From NCBI GenBank assembly GCA_030141605.1, contig JAQGDQ010000079.1, forward strand, positions 620,001-684,000: a DNA stretch of 64,000 nt, given 5' to 3'. The notes beneath the pieces are model-generated. The model ran no database searches. It was not told the DNA's origin and was given only the letters and a program-made list of their open reading frames with translations. This document shows, piece after piece, positions 37,601 through 51,400 of this stretch. Source of the DNA: Tubiluchus corallicola (taxonomy: Eukaryota; Priapulida; Priapulimorpha; Priapulimorphida; Tubiluchidae). A program made the position numbers and the translations under genes. The first letter of the stretch is position 1. Every line of letters starts with the position of its first letter.

Positions 37601-40600
37601 AGCTTTGATGAGCTCCTCACTGGTAGGTGGATCGTCGAGCTCCTCCATGACTGGCAAGGGGGTCGTGTATTCCACAGCTCTTTCTGTGACAGTGGTTTGT
37701 CTTGAGAACAGCTTTTGGTAGTGTTCTGCCCATCTCTCCATTTGTTTGGCACGGTCAGTGATGATTTCTCCAGTGGTGGACTTCACAGGGGCAATCTTGG
37801 TGATACTGGGGCCAAAGGCCTTCTTCATTCCCTCATACATGCCGCGAATATTACCACGGTCAGCTGACGTTTGGATACTCAGGCATATAGACTGCCAGTA
37901 ATTGTTTGCGCACTGCCGGGCAATCCGCTGTACGTCGCTTCTGGCCTTCCTGAGAACTGCGAGTGTGCTTTCACTAACTATAAGACAGTTATTTCGCTAT
38001 GTATTTCTACTGGGAGTATAATAATCAAATGACAAACCTGGAACTGCAGGTGGCACTGTTCTAGACAATGCCACGACTGTTGCCATGCCAATCTCAGCTG
38101 GTGTAGCACGCGTTTGACACTGCATGCCGGGTGTGCACATATTGGGTTTCAGCAGTGTACCTTCCAGGTAAATGTTATGATCACTAAGTGCTTTGTATAC
38201 AGCAGCCAGCACCTGTAATTTCATGTGAATGCAAAGTAATGATCAAAATTTTTATAGATACTTTGTATGCCTTTTACATAGCAGCCAGCCCTTATAATTT
38301 CATATGAATATCAGATAAATTTTATGATTAGTACAATTCTTTGCTCACAGCTGCCAATGCATACAGTTTATCAGAATAATCGGGAAGACTTCCACATGGA
38401 AACAGTTCGACCTACGAGACTTTTTTATGAAAAGTCACTATCTACAGGTCAATCATGGTCAGCCTAATTTACATTTAATATGACGACACAAATTTCTAAT
38501 GCTAAAGCAGGGGTGAAACTTTCAGTTAAAAATTTATGTCTACAATTAAAATTACACTAGACATAACAGTGATTATTTCTTTGACATAAGTTTCAAACTA
38601 CCTTTTCAGTGACTTTCTGACTGGTTCTTAAGTCATGTGTCCCATCTGGTAAAATTTCAGGCTCAACGATTGGTACTAGTCCAGCCATCTGACAGATACT
38701 GGCATATCTGGTTCATAAAATCAAATTTTTGAACATTTAAAACAAGATAATTGATTTGAAAGTTAACCACCAATGTTAATAAACCTCTAACTGTTTAAAT
38801 GAGCATAGTCTCTACTTTTTTATTTTATTTTAATTATTTTCAGTTATTCAGTTACTGTTACAATGAAACCAGTAAAGTGTATATAAAGTAGGAAGTAGGA
38901 CCGAGACATTATCTGCAAACAGGATAAGAAATGCCTGGATTTGCTAAAAAGCACCAAATTCCTCAAGATTAATAATTGATGACTTTGCTGATTAGCTATT
39001 AATCACAATTCAAATGACTCGTGGATTTAGCTAAAAGTATCAGTAGCTTCACTTAATTGTTGTTATGAAATGATATTAAATTCTTCCCAAATACATTTTT
39101 TATAAAAATTAAAAATAAAAAATAATTCCTGCTAATAATCGAGAAACAGATTTTTCTCAGTGAATTATTTATGCCTAAATTAAGTGAATTTTTTGGAATA
39201 TGTAATGCAAAAGTAATATTAGTTTTAAGATTTAAAAAATTAAATACTAGAAACAAAGTACTTACTAAGTGTGTTCACTTGAATGCATTTGTGGAAAAAC
39301 TAGGTTTCGGGTATCAAGTAATAGGAAAATTTACACACAATTAAAATTATTCCATGCAAAAGGCTTAGTGCATCACTTACCAAAATTCTACAGTTGAATT
39401 ACATAACTTTTACAATTGTTATAAAAACTGTAACATTGCTATTTACGTTTTACAAAGTAACTTTAAGTTTTACATATGACCAACAGTTAGTGTTATTCAA
39501 AACTTTGATACTACTTTGTAAAATGCTTATTTCACTAAATATCTGCCCAAATCAGCAGCATCTGGTTTGACTTTACTGAGGCTGATAGTTGGTACTCAGA
39601 TCTTGTTCATAGGAGATATAATATATGATAAAGAAATTTTAAGTTCTTAAAAATTTACTCCATCAAGCTGCAGAAGGAATTTCAAGTTAAAAAATGGTAT
39701 AGAATGCTACTGCACAAGTGAATGTAAATTTCTCATGAAAAAACATGTATATTTACACTTTTTATGCTACAATTGTTATACCTGGCCAAGACGTTCGCAT
39801 TTTCCAAAACAGCTAGCTGTGATGGCATTCCATCACCAATTTTCAACACACACCGCCATTTTGCGAAATCGCACCCATCAGCCTTGTACTGTACACATCG
39901 CTCTTGTAAACCATCCAGACCTACAGAAAAATAGCAATTTTAAAGATAAATGGACTTCATAAAATAAGAATACAACAGAAAGTGACGTAAGAAAAATGAC
40001 TATAATAGCACATTGCAGCTAATTGGCTCTATCTCTTATTTCTGATTAAAAATATTTCTTGTCTACTCTACCTACCTTGTGTTGTGCATTCACCATTTGT
40101 CCCCATGAGAGGAACGACACCTTTGTCTACTTTGATGCCCCTCAGAATACCACGCTTTTTCAAAACATCAGCAAATAATTCACCTAGAATATAAACCAGT
40201 TATTGTTAATAATAGTGGCAAATGTAGAAAAAATTATCAAAATGAATTAGCTAGAGATATTAACCACCAGCAAACAGAACCAACGAAGCTAATAGGATTT
40301 AAGTCACAAGCTCATACATGCCTGCTAAATACATTTTAAATGACAAAAGAAAATTCTAACTAGTTTACTCGGCTTTAGTCCTATAGTAACAGAAGTGCTA
40401 TTTAATTTAAAAAAACAACACAATAGCCATAAAAACATTACTAGGCCAGAATAAAGGCCACCATGCTTTTTACTCAGTTTCATTTAACATTGGATAGAAA
40501 AAAAGATGAAGAATAGTCATTGCTCTATTCTAGATAAAATTACAATTTGTTGAATAAGTAGTGTTACATACAAATACAAACACAATTCCCAATTACATTC

Positions 40601-41617
40601 ACGGTTTGCTGAAGTAATACTAATGGCAATAAAAGTAAATTAAAATTTAAGAAGCACAAAAATCTAAGTAACCTAAGTACATTAAGTGGTATGATTATAG
40701 TGGATATACTGTCAAGTATAAATACCTTCGTTTGTCTTTTGATAAAGAGTTTCATGGAAAAGAATTACTCCGCTAATGCTGTCGTTGATGACATCTTCAG
40801 AGGTGAACAACAGCTGGCGATAGAGACGTCGATTCTCCTCAGTATTCTCAGCATTTATGTTGGCAAAACGTTTGCCAATCGTACCTAAAACATATATTTC
40901 TTAAATAAGAAGCATTTATCTAAGCATTGCGGATTAAAAGGCTATTACGTGAAAGATGCCAACCTAGTATTGTAATTTTACTAACTCTGAACATAGGAAC
41001 TGGAGCAAATAATCAACAAAAAATTATGCTTGTTACACAGTGAAGCACGCTACAAGCCAGAATTGAGCATTGAATTGGAGGACCTATTCAATTTAGATGA
41101 TTGTTGCAGGATAGTAACCCACATCAAGGATAATTTTCCATACTGAGACATTGGACCAGAGCAGAGCAGAGGTGTCTCAGCCATATTCAGATGTGTATAC
41201 AATTTCCATCAAAAAACTGGCAGTCATTTATCCATTCAGGACTAAGTACGCTTAGTACAGCATTAAGTAACATCGGTCATTATGCATACACAGTAACCAT
41301 TCGCTATTCATAAAGCCTCAAAGTCACAGTCACTTCACAGTAAAGGAGCCTTAGGAAGTAGATTTCTGCAATATTCACCAAGATTAATCTATTAAAACCA
41401 AAAATATCATGGATTTATTTTGTATACATGTGCAAAATGCTGAACAGCGCCATTTAATGAAAGGAATGCAAACATTACAGCAGAGCAGTACTTTTCTTTG
41501 ACAACAAGTTTTCTCACCTGTACTTTCATCGGCAGCCAGCAGACCTTTGCCTGGAGCTACAATAGCACAAGCAATTTTATGCAGTTCTGCCTTTTGATCA
41601 GGAGTCAAGAAAACCAT
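34658..41617 (-). CDS. class I fructose-bisphosphate aldolase, complete coding region, 8 exons
   Basis: The coding segments on the minus strand are 41617-41518, 40884-40726, 40183-40076, 39920-39782, 38707-38602, 38212-38038, 35383-35184 and 34750-34658. They give 1080 nt, 359 aa, all in frame. The enzyme reversibly splits fructose 1,6-bisphosphate into glyceraldehyde 3-phosphate and dihydroxyacetone phosphate in cytosolic glycolysis and gluconeogenesis. Catalytic residues are in place, counted here with rabbit muscle numbers in brackets: Asp30 in LLAADEST (33), Lys143 in FAKWR (146), Glu184 in VEPE (187), the Schiff-base lysine 226 in [10 protein letters not shown] (229), and the C-terminal Tyr. 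[12 protein letters not shown] binds the substrate phosphate. The N-terminus is three residues shorter than rabbit. A 5' noncoding exon probably lies upstream but was not located. A LINE sits in the intron between exons 6 and 7. Confidence 0.97.
35818..37971 (-). mobile_element. 5'-truncated LINE (RTE-like) inserted in aldolase intron 6
   Basis: The insertion is flanked by the 8-bp direct repeat CACTAACT at 35810-35817 and 37972-37979. Read on the minus strand it ends in a (CAA)n tail, consistent with target-primed reverse transcription. The 5' end is cut off inside the linker before the reverse transcriptase, so the endonuclease is lost. It is about 2.15 kb and lies in the same orientation as the aldolase gene. 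Clade is uncertain: the RWLGHVSRM...GRP tail and the simple-repeat 3' end resemble RTE-type elements. Confidence 0.88.
35876..37971 (-). CDS. LINE reverse transcriptase ORF, uninterrupted, 5'-truncated
   Basis: A single open frame runs from the cut 5' end of the element to a stop at 35876. The first ATG is at 37840 (654 aa), but homologous-looking sequence ([20 protein letters not shown]) is open before it, so that ATG is not the native start. RT motifs in order are [72 protein letters not shown] and the catalytic FADD (36820-36831 on this strand). Then come the [10 protein letters not shown] and RWLGHVSRM tail motifs and a C-terminal CITCSRNC...H...C zinc finger. There is no stop or frameshift, so the copy is probably young. 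Without the endonuclease and 5' end it is not an autonomous element. Confidence 0.9.
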
Positions 41618-44600
41618 GTTTGCTGGTAACAATCACACTAAATATACAATACAAAAACATGACCATTAAACTATATACTGTATGTAACATATAGTCAGTG
41701 ATTCGTATTTTGGCAAATAACAAAAGCAAAGCGATAAAGGTTAAAGATAAAACACACAAGTTTTATTTATTTTAAATGCAATAAATTATGTTTTAAATTA
41801 ATAAGGGATGAAAAAATGCTACTTTTATGTTTTGCTTACAAATAACTGAAATAACAAACTATACAGAATCGTTAAGACACTGCCATATAGAACTCATTTT
41901 TAAAAAGTAAAACTAACAGACGCCTATTGACTTAAAAATAGTTTCTTATGCCCAGGCTACTATTGCAGAGAACTAAACTTAAATTTGAAGCAGCCAACAA
42001 TTATTTTTAGTTCCATCTCCCAAACTTTAAACCGAATCAACAAGCTAGGGTTGCTGGGGAGCGTTTGCGGAAGCTGTCCAGAAGCCATGAATGCTGTACC
42101 ACAGAATAAACACAATATTGATCAGGCTTCAGCTGCAAGCTAACCAAGAACCATTTCACTAACAACAGATGTGGTGCTGCATGTAGTCAAGGTCAAATAA
42201 AACAGAAGCCATGATATTATGTAGCAGTTGGTGAAAACTGAAAAGTATTGAAACTTGAAAGTAAACCAGATCACCCTCCCCTTATCCAAATGTTTACTGC
42301 TGAGGTTGACTTAATTAGAAGTTGAACATGAACAGAGAGCAAGAAAATTACATAATATTTTTAAAATTAGGTTTCTTAACTTGGCCATTGTAAATTTTAT
42401 CCCTCTTCAGGTTGGCACAAGCACGTCGTATGTGTACTGGTGCTAGTAATGACAACTATTCATTTCAAGTTTAGAAAGTTTCATAATTTTACTTTCTCTT
42501 CAGTTGTATTAATATTACTACAGCTACTAGATGACTCTTTAGTTGGGTCGTTGTCATTTCTCCCTCTACAGTCAATATTACCTACATGACAATTATTTAC
42601 CTGCTCGTCTAAGTACTACTATTTATACAAAAGTTTGAACGTAACTGAATGTATAGTTATTTATGCAAGTCTTTGAGCATAATGATTGGTAATTACTGTA
42701 CATCTGTATTATTAAAGAGAAAAATAATTTTCAATTCAATAGCAACATTCAGAAAAAAATGCTATTACTATGTAGTTTATTCGGTTGTTGTCAGAAATGG
42801 CATTCCAATCTTAATTAATAGTTTAATCTTTGCTATAGATTAACCATACCATAAACGTGAATACAATTATATGCTATAGTAAAATAATTTAAAGACATGT
42901 TAAAACTATCTTGTTCACCGATTTAATATAATGGGCTTAGTGTTACAGGCCATTAAATCACTTTCTACGTAAATAATCACTGTAAAGTGGTTCTTGAAAA
43001 CTCGCCAAAGTAGTTTTGATAGACCTAGAGTATAAAAACCAGTTCAGGAAGTTCTTCCCTGGAAAACAGTTAGCCACAGTTGTACAGTAGAATAGTAAAG
43101 GTATATACCTGTTTTTCCACTATATAAAAAAACAGTAGCATAAAATGCTAGGAAAAAAGTGACATGCTTACAGTTAAAAAAATGATGTATTTACATTGTA
43201 CTAATACGCAATGTGAAATGAATACTCTTTGCACAAAACCTCAACATTCACTTTCATACAGTCACTTGCAACAAGACGTGAATCTTAGTTGTAGATTAGG
43301 CATATTCCGAGTGTCATTTACCATTTGTAGCACCAGTCTAAAACTAAATAATGGGATACTAGTGATTGGGAAATACAATGCAGCAATATCATTAGTAAAG
43401 ATTAGGAAGCAGTAAGGGCCAATCAAGATTTCTGGGAGGGGATACTACTTATAAGAGGGCATCATACAATAGATAATGATTAGGGATGATATGTTGGAAA
43501 CAATGGGTAAGAAAAGTAACTAAACCTCCTAAAAGCCTACCTCATATATTAAGTCAGAGATGCTGGCTAGGGACGCAATCAAGTGTTTTTTCTTGAAGTC
43601 AAGATAAAATATATAATACCAAGCAAAGTAGGATAATCGAAGTAGCTAGTCCACTGATTTAGACATGACAACAGATTAGAAACAAGTGAACCGGAATTCA
43701 CATGCGTTCAGTTTGGATGTGAAAAACTAGAATCACTGTTCCAAAACACAGCTTTAAGGCAAAGGCATTTTGTTAACTACCGATGGATGACAAAGATGCA
43801 AAGATCATCACATGAGGGACATGCATTTGTCTGTTTAAAGATGGGGTTAACATTACAGCTAAGGTAACACCGAGAGAGCACTCCAGAATTGAGAAACTTA
43901 CGAAATAAAAGGAAACGAGGGACAGCAACAGATACATCCTAGCAGACTATTAACAGCTATGCTGGCACACTGCGAACCTGAACCGGTCTTTAGTAAATTA
44001 TTATTTAAAATACTGTGCAAGCCAGTGGCAATTATATCTCTATCAGTTGCAAGCACATAGCATATTAACCAATTTTTGCTGAAGGGGTGATCTAAGAAAC
44101 TTTACAGAAAATAAACTGTATTAAGTTTACAAAAAGGTTCATTATGCAAACCAGATGGTTTATTAACATTAAAAAGCTTTCAGGCCACTACAACAAATGT
44201 GACAACAAATGGAATGTTAAGTTTAACAACACACAAAAACCACAATAGATTATTATAATCCCTACAATGTAGCTGTTTCATTGATACAGCCTGCAATACA
44301 AGTAATTAAGAAATCTGGAAGATAAGGCAATGCGGTAGCAAAACACTAACTTTTGACGTTTTGTGACTCATAGCTCGTGTTCAGATCCTAAGACTGTAAT
44401 AACTGAACGTTTACTGCTATAACACTGCAGTTAGTTGAAATGTACACTTGGTTCATTTTTATTAGCGAATATAAATGATTAGAACCATTGAATTTAACAA
44501 TCGGGTACCCGACGGGTATAAGGAAAAAATTAATCCTACCCGTGCAAACACTATTATAATTATTCATTTTATTGTAGAATGAGTGATGAATATTACTACT

Positions 44601-47600
44601 ATTTTTTATTAGTGCAGATTGTAAAAATCACACATACATACCAGGTAACTAATATTAGTACTACCTAGATTTCTAAATTCGTCACAAAATGTAACTCACC
44701 AGAGGACAAAACTAGTAAAACAACACAATCAGAGAGAAGAGAAATTCAGTAAATCACAAATCTCTTCCCAACTGAAAACGCCAATCCTCTTGGAAGTTGC
44801 AGAACGGCTGGTGATCACGTGAGGAATAGGAATGGTGGGATTGCAAGGAAAACTGGGAACGTCAGCTTTATGGAAAGCAAAACGTGCCAATAAGACATAG
44901 CGAACTACGCTAATTTTATGAACAGCGGTACTCTACTCTACGTTAAACTAACAAAAAAATTTATGCACCCAAATAAACAATAGAATTTAAATAAACGACT
45001 GTATGTTGAGAAATGAAAAAACTGTTCTGTTAACATAGCTTAGGTTCTCATAATGGGCATTTAACACAACTTTGGGAATTTTTTTTACAATTTAACTGTA
45101 CAAGAGAAACTCAGCATCCAACTTATGAAATATGCAGGTTTACCATTTGTAGGCTATTCTACATAATTTTAGCAATTAACTGTGCTACCTGGCAAAATAA
45201 GCTACTATAACATTAAACGTCACAACGTAACCAATTCTTAAAAAATTTAAAAATGAACATTAATGTAGTAGCAAAGATTTTATTAATAAATTAAATGTGC
45301 ACAACGAAGTCTAGATCTAATCATTTACAGTAACATTTTTTTGCTAGCACAAAAATTTCAACTTTAACAAGATATCTTGAGATCTGTGAAAAATTGAAGA
45401 ATTTTTTTTGGATGCAGCCAGAAATTAACTATAGTACAGTGAACATAAACACGAACATAGACAGCTAACTAGCACTGAACTGCAAGCAAAATAATGTATG
45501 AATATGTGACTGCAAACTATAATACATAGTGGCTTAAATTTTCATGTAAGCAGTAAGCACTAATTGTCTCAAGCCTAAGACCAGAATGTCAGTGAATTTA
45601 TCATGTGTAGCAACCAAGAAACATGTGCAAATCTAATGGAAGGCTTGTGAGGATATGGGAAGCTATTAAAAATCTTATTAAGACAATTAATAGACAATGT
45701 GAGGCAGTTGAAAGGAAAGAATTAATGCAATTATAAATCTATGAAAAGCTATATATTCAAAAGTGTGAAACTAATGGAAGTCAGATAAAACTAGGTGAAA
45801 TACTGAGAAAACATGAAGTCAAAAATTGGGAAGTGTTCGGAAATCAGGAAGTAAATGAAGATATACATAAACAAAGACTACTGGACGTTTTTGGAGTGTC
45901 CATCACAAGTTTTTTAAAACACTGGTACAAATTTACCCTTCTCTAACACTATAGAAATTACAGGCAATACAGTGAAAAACAAACTTTTGGCATGATTATT
46001 AAATAAAGTGACACAAAACAATGAAGAGACAAGTTGCAAACATAAATCCTGATAATGATTTCCGTAGCTGTTCATGATGTATGGCTTGTATGCCTTGTCT
46101 ACATTTATACATTGGTGCAAATACAGTAAAACAGCTAAAATTTTAAACTAAGTGTTTCACAAAAATTAATGTTTCTCTACACGTTCAACACCAGATAAAT
46201 TTCTAACAAAGGAGCAAGGTAATTTTGTAAGACTTCTATGTAAATCAAACAAACTGGACATCTTACAAAATTAATTATTTACAATTTCACATCGTTTTTA
46301 CAATAGTATTTTTACCAACAAACAATTTATTAACAAGTTTTTCAATTATTTTTCTATGATCACCCATGACACAATTTTACACAAAAATAGTTAACTAGAA
46401 AATCTCCTTTTTATGCTTAGCAATGTTGAGTTAACTTTCAAAAGCTGAATATACTACTACGTAACTATGAAACAGATAAAAATAATACAAGATTTGTTTT
46501 TCAAATGTATCAATAAGCTCACATTCTAGCTCAGAAATTTGTAACAAAAATCAAAATAGCTCACTTCAAAATTTGTTGCCTAACTGATATTTTAGTCTTT
46601 TTGCTGACAACAAAGCATGCTACATGATAATTACATTTGAATTTGCACTGTAAAGGTTCAAAGATCACTGATCACAAACAGCGCTACTTTAATATCAATT
46701 TATTCAAAAAGTTCATTAGTGATGGGCTGATCAGCATTTTTGGGTAACAAGCTAATGACGAGTCGATCAATTTTGCCATTTACAGATACCGATGAATCAC
46801 AAGTTGGGCAAAATACGAAAGTATTACTGTTACAAGAATTATTTTTAAACTGCGTTATCTTACCAATTATTTTGCACATCAGAAGCTATTACCCACAAGA
46901 CTTCAATAATGAAACATTTGTAATTACTTGTCTGATTTCCAGGACAAGCGATTAACACCCATAAAGTTACACAATTCATTTAAAAAAAGAAAAAAACTGA
47001 TATTGTTCCCTGCAAACCGTGAGCCAACACGATGAAAATTACCAAGACTGCATAACGCCATCAGAACCGACGGCTGTTGTAAACTCCCCCAGCAGGATCC
47101 GAGCAGCATCTTGCTACGTTTGTTATTTGGAGCCATAACAGAGTATTTTTAAGACACTACACTTTTTCACTTGCTCATTTTATTACATTTTTAGTTAACA
47201 AATATATTAAAAGTTTTGAGCCCACAGTTATTTTTCCTAAGCATTTATTCTTGTGAATTCAATAACACAATTTACGATTTTGAGCTTTCTTAATTAAGTA
47301 AACATGTGAGAAAAATGTGGGCTTACCCAGCCTAGTACAAAATTCAAACAAACTTCTCTTCATCCTCTCATAATCATCATAATGATAATTAACAAAAACT
47401 GACATGTGCAAAAAAAGGCGTGGTGAAATACTATTTGATTATTTAAACGTCTTACAACAACACGGGAAATCTTGATCACTAGACAGTTTTAATTCGTGCA
47501 TCCATTCCTGCTCAATTATTAACTTGTTATACACTATGTTAAACCAATCATGCATTTGCATTTACTTTTTTAACAATATTTGACCGTACGCTAATCAAAC

Positions 47601-47720
47601 ACAAATGTTCATTCACTGACTACTGATCGGCTCGGCCCATCACTAATTCATACTCGCATAACATACGAAACTAAAGAACGGAAATAAAAAAGTGAAGAAA
47701 AAGAAGACGGGAGAAAAGGC
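41618..47720. other. upstream region of aldolase, no coding gene recognised
   Basis: This 6 kb is AT-rich. It presumably holds the aldolase promoter and first noncoding exon. A somewhat GC-richer block at 44765-44870 contains the palindromic E-box TCACGTGA (44815-44822). A minus-strand frame at 47136-47040 begins MAPNNKRSKMLLGSCWGSL and has a possible donor, but no family or partner exon was found. Confidence 0.4.
44815..44822. promoter_or_regulatory. palindromic E-box TCACGTGA upstream of aldolase
   Basis: CACGTG is the core site for MLX/Mondo, MYC/MAX and USF bHLH-ZIP dimers. It lies 3.2 kb upstream of the aldolase ATG, in a GC-richer patch that could be near the transcription start. A full carbohydrate response element needs a second E-box five bases away; none is present. 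Function is speculative. Confidence 0.25.
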
Positions 47721-47726
47721 AGAGTG

Positions 47727-48213
<487 letters not shown>

Positions 48214-48436
48214 CTAATTTTTGTTACTGCTTTCGCTATACATGCTGGTTGTCTGGCAGTGATCTGCAAACCCTTGATTCAAAATCCAAGGATGATTTCG
48301 GCTTGCATGTAAATATTCACTAAACCATTCAGACTTTTCCAAACTGACATATTAAATCACGATAAATATGAAAAAAACCAATTGAAAAAATAAGATTCCC
48401 TGAAACATGATTTGAAGGCCTCTTAACATTTTTTCA

Positions 48437-51400
48437 TCACCCTGAATTATTCTGAGTTGGCATTTGTTGATTTATCTGTGTGAGGATATTCAATGTAAGC
48501 TCTTGCAAGCTATGAGGCTTGCAGTGTTCTTCTAGCCAATTGATCACAGACCCTGATAACTCAGCAAAGCTACCAGCTGCCACATTGCTGTCAAACGACA
48601 TAAACTGGGCGTCCAATTATTGCCTGAAACTACAAAAATCAAATACATAAAATATTATGCAGAAATTGCACTTAACGTGTACCCAAAAAACAAGCTTAAA
48701 GCATTTCATGTAATCATATAGTTTTACTCAGTGATTATGTGATAAAGCAATAACAAAATCATGTGCTGACAATTTCACCGTGCTAACAACTATACCTCTT
48801 TTTCATATGATTACAACTTAATAAATAGTTAGGTTCCATTTTTCATTTTTAGGGACTCCTGACAGCTTAGAGCTCTTTTGAAGCAAACGTTAAAGAACTA
48901 ACTGCATGCTTCTGATTTATTGCAAAGTAACTTGCTACAGTAGGCGCCGCTTAATAGACTCATCTTGGGACCGACGCGTTTTGACCCAATTAAATGACTG
49001 AACCTATTAACCGATGGTTGTAGTATTACAGGTTTAGAAGCATGAGTCATCTGCTTACTATGCACTGCAAAGGTTTTTAATGAATTTTAGAAACGAAGTA
49101 ATGCCTAAATTCCTTTGTGCAGTTAAAAATTAGAATTAATTCATATAAGAGAATTAGCAATAAATTAAAAGGTATACTTTTCTAAATCACAGACTTTTTT
49201 AAGTCTGTTTATTTGTAAAAATTACAAAAATTTGTTCAAAGTTGGCTGCTTCATTTTCTTGCGTTGGCCCACAAAGTTCTCGTAATTATAAAAGTGTTGA
49301 AAATCTGTTGATGTGTGTGACTAAAACAGTTCTGAATCATTTGCTCACTCACATTGCTCTTATTTGTTGTACGATGTTTACTCTTGTAAGTCACAGAATA
49401 CCAGCTGATTATACGGTACCTTTATCTTTGACTGGTAACCCATTAAGCCTGAAAGCGCGATTTGAAATGAGAGCATTAAAAGGAAACCGCTAGGCAAGTG
49501 ATTAAATGTTTAGCTTCAAGAAATTCTTTCGGTAACAGTGAGCGAGCAACAGATTCAAAGCAAAACCGCTAGGCTAGCATATAAGCACATGATAAACATA
49601 CCTGCTTAAGAACAAAACAGTACTTAACATGATTATTTCTGCATACATAGTGCACAAAGGAGAAGTAAAGATGACATAAAAGTAGGAAAAGCTCTTTGGG
49701 TACATACAACTATCTTATTTTAAGTAAGTGAAGAAAAAATATTGAGTCAATTATGCAGGTTATTTGAGTCAATTACCGTTAGTTTTTATGTATATTTGCA
49801 AAGAAGCGTCCTGTTCTAGGCGTTTTTCAGTCAATTAAGCGAGTGAGTCTTTAACCATGGTGAGTCTATTAAGCGGCACCTACTGTATATAATAATATTG
49901 GTCCAAGCATTTTCTCCATAATTCACTTCTATAATTGGTGCAGCTTTTAAGTTTTTGAGAACATTTTCATTTTGTGTGTGCATCTTTGGTCACAATACAA
50001 TGCAAATCTTGTCAACAGTACAGAGTTTGTTTTCGATGAAATGAAAAGTACTGTCCAAAGCTGAACGTAAACAAGTTTCCATATAAACATGCCTACACAA
50101 TTTGAACTTATTATGTAGGCCTAGGTATATTAGGAGTTACTACACATTCTTATAAGTCATTGTGTTTTCAAACAGGTGTTTACACGGCAATATCACAAAT
50201 TCTCATGAGAAAAATACTGGGTGTTTTCAAAAACAAACTGTTAAACATTGTAGAAATATATTACATGGACTACTGAAAGACAAAAAATGAATGGGAATCA
50301 TGAGGCTGTTGCCAAAATTTGAAAGAATGCCAGTAAGCAAGATAATATTAACCTGGTGACCTTATCAATAAAAAAATCTTACAGAAGTGTTCAACAAACA
50401 TGATAGCAACAAAAGTGGGAACACATATACTGTAATAAGGTAATTATAATAAATTAGCAAACAATTCAATAGGAAAAGCTTAAATCAAGGCTACTACTGG
50501 CAAACAATCATGAAAGATTATTGATTTACTATTTCCTGAAAGGTTCATTAAATAAAAAAAAAATGAATGTACTGAATGAGTCACTGATACTCACTATTCC
50601 AAACTTTACTTCATCAGTCACAACATCTTTGCTGCTCACAACATTGTGCTTATGAGCTTTTACTATTTCTTCATAATTCCTGATAAAATGTAACACAAAA
50701 CACTCTATCTTTATTTTTAAGATTTGGCAGTATTTGCTTGCACAGCATGCTTAAACAGCATGCACAGATTAAGTTTTTTATTTGACTGCTTAAGTAAAAT
50801 TTTCTACGAACAATGTACAGACAACATTAGGGCACTAATGAAATTTGCTAAAAAGTTTAAACGACATATACAAATTATATCATTAAGAAATAGCTCTTTG
50901 TATCCAATTACTTTTTTGCATAATTTGCAAAATATAACTAATGCAGCTCTAGAATTTAGAAAAAAGAAACTTCTTGAACTTGTAATTTAAAAAAGAGTAA
51001 AAATAGTACAAAAAAGTACATTAACGTTACTCAGTAATACGCACGCTTGCATAATTTGTAAAGCAACAACTTCTTTTTGTAGCACATTTAAATCATCTTC
51101 TTGTTTCTTGTTTTCTTTCAGCAGGAACTGAATGTAGTCTATAGCTAAGAAAAAATGTAAATTAGTGTTAGACTAAATCACTACAAAAAACTATCAATTA
51201 ACAAACCACAAAATGGGGGAACGTTGTATGATGGAAATATTTTGTGTTTCTATCCTCTTAATCTTACTTCCTAAGTGCACAATTAATGCAATCCACAATA
51301 GTTTTGAGAGAAAATTGGTAAAGCAGTAATGCCCAAATAGCTTGATGTTTTTCTGGAAATTAATAAAAATACAGAACTATATTTAAAAGGAACTTGAAAA

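Noticed and set aside
46924-47136. Minus-strand frame MAPNNKRSKMLLGSCW as the first exon of aldolase or a new gene
   Set aside because: Aldolase already starts at 41617 with the family N-terminus. No partner exon was found, and both strands are open here by chance.
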